Below are positions 9,176 to 19,321 of a stretch of 64,000 bases of DNA, in pieces. The first letter of the stretch is position 1. Each line of letters opens with the position of its first letter. The notes under the pieces are model-generated. The model was not told the origin of the DNA and made no database searches. It saw only the letters and a list, made by a program, of their open reading frames with translations. Location of the stretch: the NCBI RefSeq assembly GCF_046054165.1, contig NZ_JBFNXK010000002.1, positions 248,001 through 312,000 of the forward strand. The letters run 5' to 3'. A program made the translations under genes and the position numbers. The DNA is from Celerinatantimonas sp046054165 (GTDB taxonomy: Bacteria > Pseudomonadota > Gammaproteobacteria > Enterobacterales > Celerinatantimonadaceae).

Positions 9176-12100
9176 TTAATATAAATGCTGAGGTAATCGG
9201 AATGATTTAAACAACGCATCAGTAAATGGATTACCGTCGACCTCTGAGGTTAACCGGTACACCATCTGGCCTTTGTCGATATTGAATTGATAATCCACGC
9301 TCGTAGAACTCGCACCAACAATCCGCCCCTGTCGTAGCAGGCGGAAGAATGACCAAGGCCCTTGAATAGTAATGCTTCGTGGCGAAACATTCGCAGCCGT
9401 CGGCACCAGCGTCAACTTGGTCATTGCGGCATCTCGTAGGCTATTCGGCCATACCAGTTCCACACTACTCTGAGCGCCGTGACTGTATTCCACATACTGG
9501 CCATCAATATTGATGATACTGCGAATTTTATTACCACTGAGTCCCAAGGGTTCCAGTGAGAATTCCACATCCAGTACCCCTTTACGATTAAAGAAGGCAT
9601 GCTGAATTTTCTCGGCATTATGGATTTGTTGCAGGATCTGAGCGTTAATCAGTTGCTGATGTTTCCCGGAAGAATCCGTCAGTACGACGTTTTCATCAAA
9701 GAACATTTTCAGTTGATGATCATAGAACTGGCTCAGTGTCCCATCCGGAGCAAAGAAGTCTTCGAAATCTTTCAGCGATACATCTTTTCTGGCACGTGGA
9801 TCAAACGGATAACGAGACGCTAGTTTCTGCTGATATGGGGTGTAAACATCCTGCTGCCAACGATCCTGCAAGTAACGGATCGCTTCCTGCTTGAGTACAA
9901 ACCAGCTTTCATCGGCTAGTTTATCCACCAGCTGTTTCATCGGTGACGGCAGATTGGAAGCTATGCGCTGTACCGTATAAATCGGGTCACTGTTTTCTAA
10001 AGTCAGCCGGGCTTTAGTTGCATCCAACGCGGCTTTCCCCATATTGGGAGCACTTTGTATCGCTTTCAGGTATTCATCTAACTGATTGACAGCATCGACC
10101 ACTTCATTCATATAAGCTGGCTGATCACCCGATTTTAACAGCAGCGCATTAAGCTTATTGAACGGTTCGGCTATCCGCGCCGCCACCGCATATTTATGCG
10201 ACTGCAATAGCGCCATCCGTGCTGAATCATCTTTAGGCAGATTCGGGAACAGCTGGGTATTATGTTGCACGCTTTGTAGTAGACGACTCAGCGGCTGCAT
10301 ACTCCCCGAAACATGATCCAGCACATTAATCGCATCATCCATATTAGTGAAGTATTTGATATCCACATGGCCTAGTGCATTGCGCCAGTAGTTGGTGTAA
10401 TCAGCAATATAGAAATCACGAATTCGCTCTCTAAGTACATCTTTATCCGCTTCGCTATACTGAGAATTCTGGCGCTCGCCCAAAACCCAACTATCGATCA
10501 ATGCTAACCCGGAGACCGACGAGAGCTGTGGCAGAAAATAGTCATTAAAACCTTTCTGAGTAAACAACTGCGGGATCAGCAGATCGTCGCGATTGGGGGT
10601 ATTAGTCTGCGTAGATGGCGTCGTAATACTTTCTGTTCCCGGAGTATGCTTCGTGGAGGTCGCAGTCGATATAACGGGCGTTGCTGGAGCCCCTTGCGCA
10701 AACACGATATTAAATACCGGCCCAATCGCTTTCGGCAGATCCAGCGGTGCTCCCAACACTAATTCAGCACTTTGTTTGAGATTTCGATACACCCGTTCGG
10801 CAACCGGAATTTGGCTCAATTGCTGCTGTGTTTTCTCAATCAGAGAGGCATAAGGCTGCATAGCCAACTGAGCTTGACGGATCCCCCGACTACGGTCATC
10901 TTCCAGATTGGTATGCTCCATTGCATAATCCAGATGGCTCATCAGCATCTGCTGCGTCTGGGGCTGTCCGGGATACTCTGTTTGCCAAACTTTTGAGAAA
11001 TAGTTTTCAACATAACTTTTACGCCGACCACTTTGATCGGTCATCATCCGGTAGACCCGCAGCAAACTCAGCCGCTGTTCATCATCAGTCGCCCGGGTTA
11101 AATCCGCGATCACCTGTCGCATCAATACCGGTAAATACTGTCCTTTCAGCGCGCCAAGATAACTGGTTTCGACTTTCGGACCAATTGTGGCCCCCTGATA
11201 CAACCCCATATCCGCCAGCACAGGAGTCCGCTCCCGATAAAAACCGAAGGCGAGTGTCGCATCACGCAGCATATTCAGCGGTGCCAGCAACGATTGTTCA
11301 TTTTGTCCCTGCCAGTCTATCCCAGCATATTGCTGTTTATACACAGCGACCTGATTTAGCACTTCGTCGGCCTGATGACTATTTTTCAGATAATAACGCT
11401 GCCAACCACCGACGAGTAACACCGACGCAATCACGCAGGTCAGCGTCGAAAGTGTCATCAACTTCCGCTTATGCTTAGCGGCCCGGAAATTATCCGATGC
11501 AAGCCCCGCTTCCGGATAAACAATCCGCTCAAACAGTTGCCGAGTAAAGAAAGTCGTCGAGTTATCCGCATCCTGAGCGCTATTAATGGTTTCGCCCAGT
11601 CCATAACGGCGAGCCGCGGCATCCACAAAGGCATCGGTCGGAACCCCCTGCTGATAAACGGAGGTAAAATACACCCCACGCACTAAGGCTGAAGTTGAAA
11701 ACTGATCGCTGGCCAGCGCATCCTGAAAAAACTGGCTCAACACATCAAATAGACCGGCCAACTGCCGGGTAAAACTATAGATAGCGGTACGCTCAGCCGC
11801 ATCTTCAGCATGCTGCAACGCTTTAGGTAACAGCCGATTCAGCCGTTCAATAAATTGCTGATAGGCACTCGAAAATTCTTCGAGCCAGCGATCAAAATTT
11901 TCGACCGAATCCAACGTAAAGGTAAAACCAAGCACTTCGTCACGCTGCTCTTTGGTATATTCCTGAAAAAACGGCTCAAATCCATACAACAGATCCAATT
12001 TGGTCAGCGTGACATACACCGGCATTCGAGTCGCCAGATTTTCCATCAATTCCCGCAGCCGGGCTCGGATCAGGCTGGCATAAGCGCGTCGCTCCGAAAC

Positions 12101-12829
12101 CGATGCCGTTGCCAAATGTGAGATATCCAGTGCCAACACCACGCCGTTTAAGGGGCGGCGACTGCGGGTTTGTTCTAACCATTGAATAAAGTTCAACCAT
12201 AACCGCCGCTCCAGCTCACCATCATTCTCGGCCTCGTTATGCCGCTGGGTCAGCAGTTCACCATCCGGGTCGATCAGGACCGAATCATCACCAATCCACC
12301 AGTCAAAGGAATAGGGGTTTTCACTTTTACGCCCGGAAGCTCGCATCACATTTGAAAATACAAAATTCTGACCGGAACGATTGATCAGGCTGGTTTTCCC
12401 GGCTTTTTCCAGTCCTAACACCAGATACCAAGGTAAGGCATACAGATAATTGCGCCGATTCAGGCTGTGCTGCATATTTTGCATCACCTGATCCAGTTCG
12501 AAGCGCTGCCGCTCTTCATAACGCTGGATCGGATCGGCCTGTAGCTGCACCTGATGGCTCTGCTCTTCTTGCATGTCATGCAATCTGCGCCACTGCAAAA
12601 ATCCCCACCATCCCAACAGCAACAGTGTCCATAACGCACTGGCCAAACTCCGGGATAACACCGACGAAAGCGGATGTGAACCATGATAACTTAGCCACGG
12701 ACCAGCCCACCAGATCGCCACATGCACCAGAATAAAAATGGCCGCAACCAACAGAGGCATCGCCGATTGGAATGCCGCCAGCAACGGCTTGGCTAATTGT
12801 TTAAAAAAAAGTTTTAAGTATCGAAACAT
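9176..12829 (-). CDS. tssM: T6SS inner-membrane complex protein TssM (IcmF/VasK)
   Basis: Large component of the TssJLM trans-envelope complex that anchors the T6SS. With the ATG at 12829, preceded by GCAGGAA, the protein has 1217 aa; a longer frame would run back into tssA. Two membrane segments lie near residues 23-43 and 62-80, and a third precedes the periplasmic region (CVIASVLLVGGWQRYYL). A cytoplasmic NTPase-like domain carries Walker A GLEKAGKTS at 139-147, so this is a TssM with an intact P-loop. The periplasmic IcmF-related and C-terminal beta domains end in FKSFRLPQHLY. A Thr/Ser/Pro-rich linker lies near residues 735-765. The gene sits between tssA and vasL as in V. cholerae. Confidence 0.93.
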   Translation of the reverse strand: MFRYLKLFFKQLAKPLLAAFQSAMPLLVAAIFILVHVAIWWAGPWLSYHGSHPLSSVLSRSLASALWTLLLLGWWGFLQWRRLHDMQEEQSHQVQLQADPIQRYEERQRFELDQVMQNMQHSLNRRNYLYALPWYLVLGLEKAGKTSLINRSGQNFVFSNVMRASGRKSENPYSFDWWIGDDSVLIDPDGELLTQRHNEAENDGELERRLWLNFIQWLEQTRSRRPLNGVVLALDISHLATASVSERRAYASLIRARLRELMENLATRMPVYVTLTKLDLLYGFEPFFQEYTKEQRDEVLGFTFTLDSVENFDRWLEEFSSAYQQFIERLNRLLPKALQHAEDAAERTAIYSFTRQLAGLFDVLSQFFQDALASDQFSTSALVRGVYFTSVYQQGVPTDAFVDAAARRYGLGETINSAQDADNSTTFFTRQLFERIVYPEAGLASDNFRAAKHKRKLMTLSTLTCVIASVLLVGGWQRYYLKNSHQADEVLNQVAVYKQQYAGIDWQGQNEQSLLAPLNMLRDATLAFGFYRERTPVLADMGLYQGATIGPKVETSYLGALKGQYLPVLMRQVIADLTRATDDEQRLSLLRVYRMMTDQSGRRKSYVENYFSKVWQTEYPGQPQTQQMLMSHLDYAMEHTNLEDDRSRGIRQAQLAMQPYASLIEKTQQQLSQIPVAERVYRNLKQSAELVLGAPLDLPKAIGPVFNIVFAQGAPATPVISTATSTKHTPGTESITTPSTQTNTPNRDDLLIPQLFTQKGFNDYFLPQLSSVSGLALIDSWVLGERQNSQYSEADKDVLRERIRDFYIADYTNYWRNALGHVDIKYFTNMDDAINVLDHVSGSMQPLSRLLQSVQHNTQLFPNLPKDDSARMALLQSHKYAVAARIAEPFNKLNALLLKSGDQPAYMNEVVDAVNQLDEYLKAIQSAPNMGKAALDATKARLTLENSDPIYTVQRIASNLPSPMKQLVDKLADESWFVLKQEAIRYLQDRWQQDVYTPYQQKLASRYPFDPRARKDVSLKDFEDFFAPDGTLSQFYDHQLKMFFDENVVLTDSSGKHQQLINAQILQQIHNAEKIQHAFFNRKGVLDVEFSLEPLGLSGNKIRSIINIDGQYVEYSHGAQSSVELVWPNSLRDAAMTKLTLVPTAANVSPRSITIQGPWSFFRLLRQGRIVGASSTSVDYQFNIDKGQMVYRLTSEVDGNPFTDALFKSFRLPQHLY

Positions 12830-12846
12830 ACAATATCGTTCCTGCG

Positions 12847-14274
12847 TTAATCGGCTTGTTGCTGTGCTAAATACTGGATCAGTGAAGGTTCCCAATCGGC
12901 GACCTTCATCTCGCTAAATTGTTGGTATAAAGCATGATAGGTTTGGCCTGCCATCGCGCCTAATTGATGCTCCCGCATCACATCGGCACCCAGCATTTGC
13001 CAATAACAGCGCTCGCGAGGTTCTTTAGCGGTATTGAGGCCATCATTGAGCATGGCCAGCGCCACTGAGACACCGCCTTCATGAGCTAACTGCATTGACT
13101 CCCGGCGTTTTTCATCCCAACTTCCCGGAGACTGTGTGGATTGACCACTTTGCTGCTGAGCCTGTGCCAACCAACTCTGCGTGGCTTCGCTCATAAAAGG
13201 CGCTCCGCCTTTAAAACAATAGCGGGTCAATTGGGGCAGCCGTTCAGTAAATTGGACAACCTCCTGCATAATGGCGGCGGCCCATCCCGGCTCACCCAAT
13301 TGCTCGGCAATTTGCGCACTCAGATAATGACCATCCAACCAGTATGGAGCGACAGTGAGGCTCTGCTCAACTTTACGCCACAGTGCTAAATCAGCACCTC
13401 GCTGCCATTGCTCTTCATACTCACGGACGCGATCGCCTGACACCGGCATCAACTGGGTTTCACCTTGACCATTCGCATCAGGTAAAGAAGTAATCGAAAA
13501 CCAAATAGCAAATCGCCGCAATCGCAGCCCTTGTAAATCGGCGACGCTATTCCCCATTTCACTCAGAAAATCAGCGACTTTCAGCAGCGCCTGTTTAGTC
13601 GCCCGTTCACTGCTGCCATCGATATGCAAACTCGCCGTTGTAGCGGTAGTCACCGCTCGCTCCGGAGCACTCTTCGAAGCAGGCAAAGACTCGGGAGTCG
13701 TAGTGACTTCCGCCGCAATCGCTTCAACCGTCGTTTTTCGCTGGATCAGAGCCACTAAAGCCACTAAATCTTCATCAGGTAATCCGGCCTCTTGGACCAC
13801 AACCAACCATTCTTCAACAGCCGCTTGAAGCTCTTGTTTTTGCTCAAAATCGAAAGTGGCTATCTCCAGTTTTTCCGCCGACTGACGACTCCGCTGGACG
13901 ATTTGCGAGAAAAATTTACGCCGAGGCAATGCCCCGCGTTTGCCCGGAGCCGGAAAACAGCTCTCCCAGTATTCCCGGATAAAATCGGCGCAAATTAAAA
14001 CCGATGCGATATAGCGTTCGGCAGTGGCTTGATTTTGTAAGCACTGCAATAAAATCGTCAGAATTTTGAGATCTTTAGTCCGTTCACTTAACAATTTAAG
14101 AGCACTGGATTCAACCTCATGCCACTGCACTTCAGCATGTGATAACGAGCCGACTTTGATCATCTGGGATTCAATAAAATCCAGCAGTGGATCTTCTCGC
14201 AGCCGTTCTCCAACCGCCTGTTCACCAGCTATCGGCTGGGCCACCCGTGCCCGGTATTCAGAAATCTTCATCAT
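12847..14274 (-). CDS. tssA: T6SS TssA-family protein (VasJ-like)
   Basis: TssA proteins organise baseplate and tail assembly. This 475-aa protein begins with MKISEYRARVAQPIAGEQAVGE and carries an ImpA_N/VasJ-type N-terminal domain (residues about 20-130, with FIREYWESCFPAPGKRGALPRRKF). A Ser/Thr/Ala-rich linker around 190-225 separates it from a helical C-terminal VasJ domain (HYLSAQIAEQLGEPGWAAAIM). The long form with this C-terminus corresponds to VCA0119. It starts 3 nt after the vasI stop; two ATG codons in tandem (14274, 14271) are both possible starts. Confidence 0.88.
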   Translation of the reverse strand: MMKISEYRARVAQPIAGEQAVGERLREDPLLDFIESQMIKVGSLSHAEVQWHEVESSALKLLSERTKDLKILTILLQCLQNQATAERYIASVLICADFIREYWESCFPAPGKRGALPRRKFFSQIVQRSRQSAEKLEIATFDFEQKQELQAAVEEWLVVVQEAGLPDEDLVALVALIQRKTTVEAIAAEVTTTPESLPASKSAPERAVTTATTASLHIDGSSERATKQALLKVADFLSEMGNSVADLQGLRLRRFAIWFSITSLPDANGQGETQLMPVSGDRVREYEEQWQRGADLALWRKVEQSLTVAPYWLDGHYLSAQIAEQLGEPGWAAAIMQEVVQFTERLPQLTRYCFKGGAPFMSEATQSWLAQAQQQSGQSTQSPGSWDEKRRESMQLAHEGGVSVALAMLNDGLNTAKEPRERCYWQMLGADVMREHQLGAMAGQTYHALYQQFSEMKVADWEPSLIQYLAQQQAD

Positions 14275-14277
14275 CAG

Positions 14278-14982
14278 TTACCAATCACAGGCTTGCCGGA
14301 GGACCTGAATCGAATCATTCAGCCCCTGAGTATCAAACGTTAAACCATCGATCTGAGGCTGATTCGATCGCAACAGCAATGATGAACTGTGCGTCATCAC
14401 TTTCATCAGGCGAATCGCCAGCAATCCCCGTCCAGCTTCTAACACCAATCCTGAGTCATCATTGAGCCAGCGCTGGGTATCGGTGGTCGTTCCCAATACT
14501 GAGATCGATACCCGCCCCGGCGCAATCGGCTGCGGTAAAATCAGAGCAACCCGACTAATCTTATCCATGCAACTCAGCATTAAGATCGGGGATGCCGGCG
14601 TAGTAGCATGTTGCGACGGTGTGTGTCGAGCGGTTGTGGTTAACCAAATGCCTTGCTCAGGTCGGGATGAATTGAGCATGCTTAAGTGAAAACCACTCGA
14701 AGCCGCAGCCTGCTGTTCACTATCCACGGCCCGCTGCCAAATAAGCGGGACATCCTGCGACACCGCAGCACTTTGTGATGGGCGAACTGGCGTAGCAAAA
14801 ATGTGGTCAAAGCATTGCAGCCGTTTCAATCGCTCCGGGATCTGGGTACACCGCTTGGCACTCACCACTTGTTCCGAAGGGGCTAGCGTCTCAGGGCCAG
14901 CGGCTCGGGTCTGTAACGGATACCCCAGTAATCCCCCAAGAGTGATCAACAGCCACCCGCTGGCCGCGTATTTCAATTGCAT
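14278..14982 (-). CDS. vasI: T6SS-associated VasI-like periplasmic protein
   Basis: Counterpart of V. cholerae VasI (VCA0118), encoded between vasH and tssA. The ATG at 14982 overlaps the vasH stop codon in a TAATG arrangement, which indicates translational coupling. The 234-aa product starts with MQLKYAASGWLLITLGGLLG, a signal peptide ending near TRAAG. A short cysteine-containing segment follows (KRCTQIPERLKRLQCFDHIF), a pattern common to VasI and other small secreted proteins. Two further Cys occur (LSCMDK and the C-terminal RQACDW). Export is inferred from the signal; the molecular role is unknown. Confidence 0.75.
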   Translation of the reverse strand: MQLKYAASGWLLITLGGLLGYPLQTRAAGPETLAPSEQVVSAKRCTQIPERLKRLQCFDHIFATPVRPSQSAAVSQDVPLIWQRAVDSEQQAAASSGFHLSMLNSSRPEQGIWLTTTARHTPSQHATTPASPILMLSCMDKISRVALILPQPIAPGRVSISVLGTTTDTQRWLNDDSGLVLEAGRGLLAIRLMKVMTHSSSLLLRSNQPQIDGLTFDTQGLNDSIQVLRQACDW

Positions 14983-16535
14983 TAGTGATCGATCTCCAGT
15001 TTCTGACATTTGTGCGCTAAGGTTCGTTTCGGCAGACCTAAACTCTCGGCCGCTTTGGCCCGATCCCCGTTAAATTGCTCCAGACGAGTACGGATAATCC
15101 GAGTTTCATAACAACGCACCGCTAATTTCAAGTCATGGACCTGCGCACAAGCAGCTGAATTTTGGGGGATGGATTCCGGTGCCTCCGCCTGTAGGGAGGG
15201 TTCATTGATGAGCATTTCCAAGCGCGGCCCCAAATGCGGCAGTTGCAATTCTTCATCGTCATTAGCTTGGGCACAGCCATATTCGATCAGGTGTCGAAGT
15301 TCCCGAACGTTTCCCGGGAAAGTGTACGATTGCAACCGATCCAGAACACTGTAATGGATCCCTCGAACCTGCCGCTGTTGCTGCTGATTAAACTGATCGA
15401 CAAAGTGTTCAGCGAGTAGCTTTAAATCCGCCAGACGTTCTCTTAACGGAGGTAACGCCAGCGGATATTGGCATAACCGATAATACAGATCTTGTCGGAA
15501 CTTTTTACTTTTAACCTGATCCGCAAGGGCAACATGGGTCGCCGCGACCAATCGAAAATTAGAACTGACTTCACGGCTACCACCAATCGGACGAAACTGC
15601 CGTGTTTCTAAAACCCGTAATAATTTAGCTTGCAGTGTCAACGGCATATCCCCGATTTCATCTAAAAACAACGTGCCCCCATCGGCCTGTTGAAGCAGTC
15701 CTTTCTTCGCCGTCGAAGCGCCTGAAAACGCGCCCTTCTCATAACCAAATAGCTCACTTTCCAACAGTGAATCCGGAATAGCCGCACAGTTAATCGCAAT
15801 AAAAGAGTGTTGGGCACGATCCGATAACTGATGCACTGCTCGGGCAACCAGCTCTTTCCCAGTACCGGTTTCACCTTGGATCAACACCGAAAGGGCCGAT
15901 TGAGCCGCCTTAATGGTCTGTTGGTGTAAACGCTGCATCGGTTGACTCTGCCCAATTAAAAAATGGGACAGCTGGAATGAGAGTTGATCCCGCTGCCGCT
16001 CTTCCTGCATCCGAGACAGTGAAGCTCGCAACACATCATGTTGACTATGTTGCTGAGTCAGTTCCGTCAAGAGCAGCCACTGATGCATAAAAATATGACT
16101 AAACTGACGCCAAGCCGATTGTAATAGCAGTTCACTCAAGATGGTTTCCTGACCGATAAAGACCACAAAAGCGCGGATCTGCCCCCCATTTCCAGGGAGT
16201 GGACAGAGCAACACCCCATCACCGCTTCGGCGCACAGCCGTCAGTTCAGCAAACGCACTATCCCCCAGCCAATAGGGCAACTTATCCGTCCCCAATAACA
16301 TCGGCTGTCGATGCTGCAGAATATGGGCAAACGGATGCTCAAAGTTATCAACTTCCCAGCTTAACGACGGATGCGAACCCACCACCTGCAACTGACGCCC
16401 ATCGACACACGGAGCCACTAGATGACTTTCTGCAATCGACAGTAATTCGGTTAACGCATGCAGATAGTGTTTCACCAATGAAGTATCATCCCGGAAAGCC
16501 AGCATCTGCGCCGCATACTCTAGCCAACTGGTCAT
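14982..16535 (-). CDS. vasH: Sigma-54-dependent T6SS activator VasH
   Basis: Bacterial enhancer-binding protein expected to switch on T6SS promoters with RpoN, as VasH does for hcp operons in V. cholerae. The 517-aa protein has a GAF-like sensory region (residues 1-165), an AAA+ domain with Walker A GETGTGKE at 221-228 and Walker B GGTLFLDEIGD near 286-296, and a Fis-type helix-turn-helix at the end (GDRAKAAESLGLPKRTLAHK). The sigma-54 contact loop at 268-273 reads GAFSGA, with Ser replacing the usual Thr of GAFTGA. The gene sits inside the structural operon, 3 nt after tssH. Confidence 0.92.
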   Translation of the reverse strand: MTSWLEYAAQMLAFRDDTSLVKHYLHALTELLSIAESHLVAPCVDGRQLQVVGSHPSLSWEVDNFEHPFAHILQHRQPMLLGTDKLPYWLGDSAFAELTAVRRSGDGVLLCPLPGNGGQIRAFVVFIGQETILSELLLQSAWRQFSHIFMHQWLLLTELTQQHSQHDVLRASLSRMQEERQRDQLSFQLSHFLIGQSQPMQRLHQQTIKAAQSALSVLIQGETGTGKELVARAVHQLSDRAQHSFIAINCAAIPDSLLESELFGYEKGAFSGASTAKKGLLQQADGGTLFLDEIGDMPLTLQAKLLRVLETRQFRPIGGSREVSSNFRLVAATHVALADQVKSKKFRQDLYYRLCQYPLALPPLRERLADLKLLAEHFVDQFNQQQQRQVRGIHYSVLDRLQSYTFPGNVRELRHLIEYGCAQANDDEELQLPHLGPRLEMLINEPSLQAEAPESIPQNSAACAQVHDLKLAVRCYETRIIRTRLEQFNGDRAKAAESLGLPKRTLAHKCQKLEIDH

Positions 16536-16538
16536 GAC

Positions 16539-19310
16539 TTAGTGCACCTCACCCACAAATTCGCCTTCAACCACCCGCATAGCGACATGCGTGACCGGTT
16601 CCTGACGAGCTAATTTGTTCAGCAACGCCAACGATACCGGCGGTAGCAGCTGTCCTTCGATGATCGCTTCCAACATCCGGGCCCCATTTTCACTGCGGGT
16701 GGCTCGGCGCTGAATTTCAGCGACCAGTTCATCGGCAATCTCGACACTGGCGTGATAACGCTGTTTAAACAGGGTTTCAAGCCGGGCTAATTTGGCCCGA
16801 ATGATCCGTTCCAACACCTCGTGGCTCAGTGGCAGATAAGGGATCACTTCCATCCGAGCCAATAACGCGGGTTTGAAGAACCGCGCCAATTCCGGATATA
16901 AATTCGGTTCAATCGCTTGGGGTTGATCGGCATAATCAACAATGGTCTGATAGCCTAAGTTCGAGGTTAAAAAGAACACGATGTTCTGACAGTCGATCAA
17001 ACGGCCTTCACCATCGGCTAACTCGCCTTTATCAAAGGCCTGATAAAATAGATTCAGCACTTCCGGATGCGCTTTTTCGACTTCGTCGAGCAATACAATC
17101 GAATACGGCATTTTTCGGATCGCTTCGGTTAATACCCCGCCTTCGCCAAATCCGACATACCCTGGAGGAGAACCAATCAATCGGGATACCGTATGTTTTT
17201 CCTGATATTCCGACATGTTAATGGTGGTTAAAAATTGTTGTCCGCCATAAAGTTGCTCGGCCAACTGCACCACTGTTTCGGTTTTGCCAACGCCACTGGG
17301 GCCGACTAATAAAAAGGCGCCTTTGGGTCGTCCGGGACGGCGCAAATCCGCCCGCGCGGTCAACAGATGTTTATGGATCCGTTCAATCGCCAATGATTGC
17401 CCTTTGATCTGCGCCTCTAGAATCGCCGGTAACTGAGTAATTTTTTCCAGTTCATCGGCATGCATCTGATCAACCGGCACCCCGGTCCAGTCCGCAATCA
17501 CCTGCGCAATCTGCTGCCGGCCAACCTGCGGATACACCAGCAGTTGTTGATGATCAATGGCATCCAACTCCTGATAGCAAGCCTCTAATTGCGCTTCGAT
17601 GCTGAGCACTTCGCCCGCTTCATCATCGCCGTCATCCATCTCTTCAAATGTTGAGAAAGCCGCCGCTTCAGCCGCCTCGATCGAGGCTTCTAATTGTTGA
17701 TTGGTTGGCAAATAATCCACAGCGTCTTCAACCACAGCTTCAACTACGGGCCCTTTCTCCTGTTCCTGAGATCCCTGCGTCTGGGCCGGCTGCGCTCTTT
17801 CAAGCAACGCCGAGCGCAGCTCAATAATTTTTTCAACTTGCTGTTTTTGAGTCTGCCAGGCCTGATATAGAGCATCATAAGCAGCTTGATCCGCAAGCTC
17901 CTGCTGCTCTAATTCAGCCAAATGCGCGGTATCAACCGACTCTTGTAACAACTGTTGACGATGCAGAATCGTCAGTTCCAGTTGTCGTTGATGGCTGGCA
18001 TTTTCCAGTTCGGCTAATCGCCGAGGAGGTGCTGTTAAGTTAATCGCAATCCGGGCACAAGCGGTATCGAGCACATCAATCGCTTTATCAGGTAACTGTC
18101 GTCCGGAAACATAGCGATCCGAAAGCTCTGCGGCAGCCTGCAAGGCTTCATCACTAATTAAAACCGCATGCGCTTGTTCATAAACGCGATGTAACCCTCG
18201 CAAAATATTCACGGTCGCCGCTGCAGATGGCGGGTCGAGTTTCACCAACTGGAAACGCCGAGTCAGCGCCGGATCTTTTTCAAAATATTTTTTGTATTCT
18301 TTCCAGGTGGTCGCAGCAATCGTCGACAGTTCCCCGCGAGCCAACGCCGGTTTCAGTAAGTTCGCCGCATCACCACCGCCTTCCTGATTGCCTGCACCGA
18401 TCAAGGTATGCGCTTCGTCGATGAATAGGATTATCGGCTGCGGCGCATTTTTAACTTCATCGATAATGCCTTTCAAGCGCCGCTCAAATTCCCCTTTGAC
18501 GGAAGCTCCAGCCTGCAATAATCCCAGATCCAGCGACATGAGTTCCACGTTTGCCAATGATGCGGGCACCTGACCGCTCACGATACGCTGCGCCAATCCT
18601 TCAACCACCGCACTTTTACCAACGCCTGCTTCACCAACGACAATCGGGTTGTTTTTTCGGCGTCGACACAGAATATCGATCATCAAACTGATCTCATCAT
18701 CTCGACACAGCACCGGATCGAGCTCACCTTGACGCGCCAATTCGGTAAAGTTGCTGCAATAGCGATCCAGCGCCGTTTCCCCTTGCGCACTCGGACTGGC
18801 CATCGCCACCGCTTTTTCCAGAGTTTCCTGAGTTGGTGATTCGGAAGAATGCTGCGTTAACCCCTGAAACTGACGGCGCAGAGTTTCACGATTCAACGCC
18901 GCAAATTGTTCCATCATGGCCACGCTCAAATAACGTTCAGGGCGCATCAGCGCAGCAATAAAAATAGCCCCGGAGCGCAGCTGATTTTCATTAAGTTCAG
19001 TTGTGGTTAATAGCCAGGCATCCTGCAACAGCTCCACCAACAACGGTGAAAAAGCCGGGTAACTCTGGAGTCCTTGTTCCCGGGAGCGAGCCTCTCCGAC
19101 TAACTGTTTCACCTGATGATGATCCAACTGACAGGCTTTTAAGATCTCACGAACATCCGAAAGCGGATGATCCAATAACGTAAATAACAAGTGCTCAAAG
19201 GTCACTTCCGGGTTTTGCCGGGCCATACATTCAGCGGCAGCTTGCTCTAACGCCAGTTTGGTCTGGCTGTTTAATTTTTTTATTAATGTAGGGAGCTCAA
19301 TTTGAATCAC
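16539..19310 (-). CDS. tssH: T6SS sheath-recycling ATPase TssH (ClpV)
   Basis: AAA+ disaggregase that disassembles contracted TssBC sheath. The 923-aa protein has a Clp N-domain (1-150), a first AAA+ module with Walker A GEAGVGKS at 226-233 and Walker B ILFIDEAHTLIG, a middle coiled-coil region, and a second AAA+ module with GPSGVGKT and VLLDEVEKAHPEV. Length is at the upper end for ClpV because the middle region carries an acidic, Ala/Glu-rich stretch of roughly 80 residues (EEMDDGDDEAGEV within it) before the GVPVDQM motif. It lies between tssL and vasH, as in the vas cluster. Confidence 0.95.
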   Translation of the reverse strand: MIQIELPTLIKKLNSQTKLALEQAAAECMARQNPEVTFEHLLFTLLDHPLSDVREILKACQLDHHQVKQLVGEARSREQGLQSYPAFSPLLVELLQDAWLLTTTELNENQLRSGAIFIAALMRPERYLSVAMMEQFAALNRETLRRQFQGLTQHSSESPTQETLEKAVAMASPSAQGETALDRYCSNFTELARQGELDPVLCRDDEISLMIDILCRRRKNNPIVVGEAGVGKSAVVEGLAQRIVSGQVPASLANVELMSLDLGLLQAGASVKGEFERRLKGIIDEVKNAPQPIILFIDEAHTLIGAGNQEGGGDAANLLKPALARGELSTIAATTWKEYKKYFEKDPALTRRFQLVKLDPPSAAATVNILRGLHRVYEQAHAVLISDEALQAAAELSDRYVSGRQLPDKAIDVLDTACARIAINLTAPPRRLAELENASHQRQLELTILHRQQLLQESVDTAHLAELEQQELADQAAYDALYQAWQTQKQQVEKIIELRSALLERAQPAQTQGSQEQEKGPVVEAVVEDAVDYLPTNQQLEASIEAAEAAAFSTFEEMDDGDDEAGEVLSIEAQLEACYQELDAIDHQQLLVYPQVGRQQIAQVIADWTGVPVDQMHADELEKITQLPAILEAQIKGQSLAIERIHKHLLTARADLRRPGRPKGAFLLVGPSGVGKTETVVQLAEQLYGGQQFLTTINMSEYQEKHTVSRLIGSPPGYVGFGEGGVLTEAIRKMPYSIVLLDEVEKAHPEVLNLFYQAFDKGELADGEGRLIDCQNIVFFLTSNLGYQTIVDYADQPQAIEPNLYPELARFFKPALLARMEVIPYLPLSHEVLERIIRAKLARLETLFKQRYHASVEIADELVAEIQRRATRSENGARMLEAIIEGQLLPPVSLALLNKLARQEPVTHVAMRVVEGEFVGEVH

Positions 19311-19321
19311 AGGGCCGTCCT

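Noticed and set aside
9176..12895. Longer start for tssM
   Set aside because: It would run 49 bp into tssA; the ATG at 12829 has a proper ribosome binding site and begins the typical TssM membrane region.
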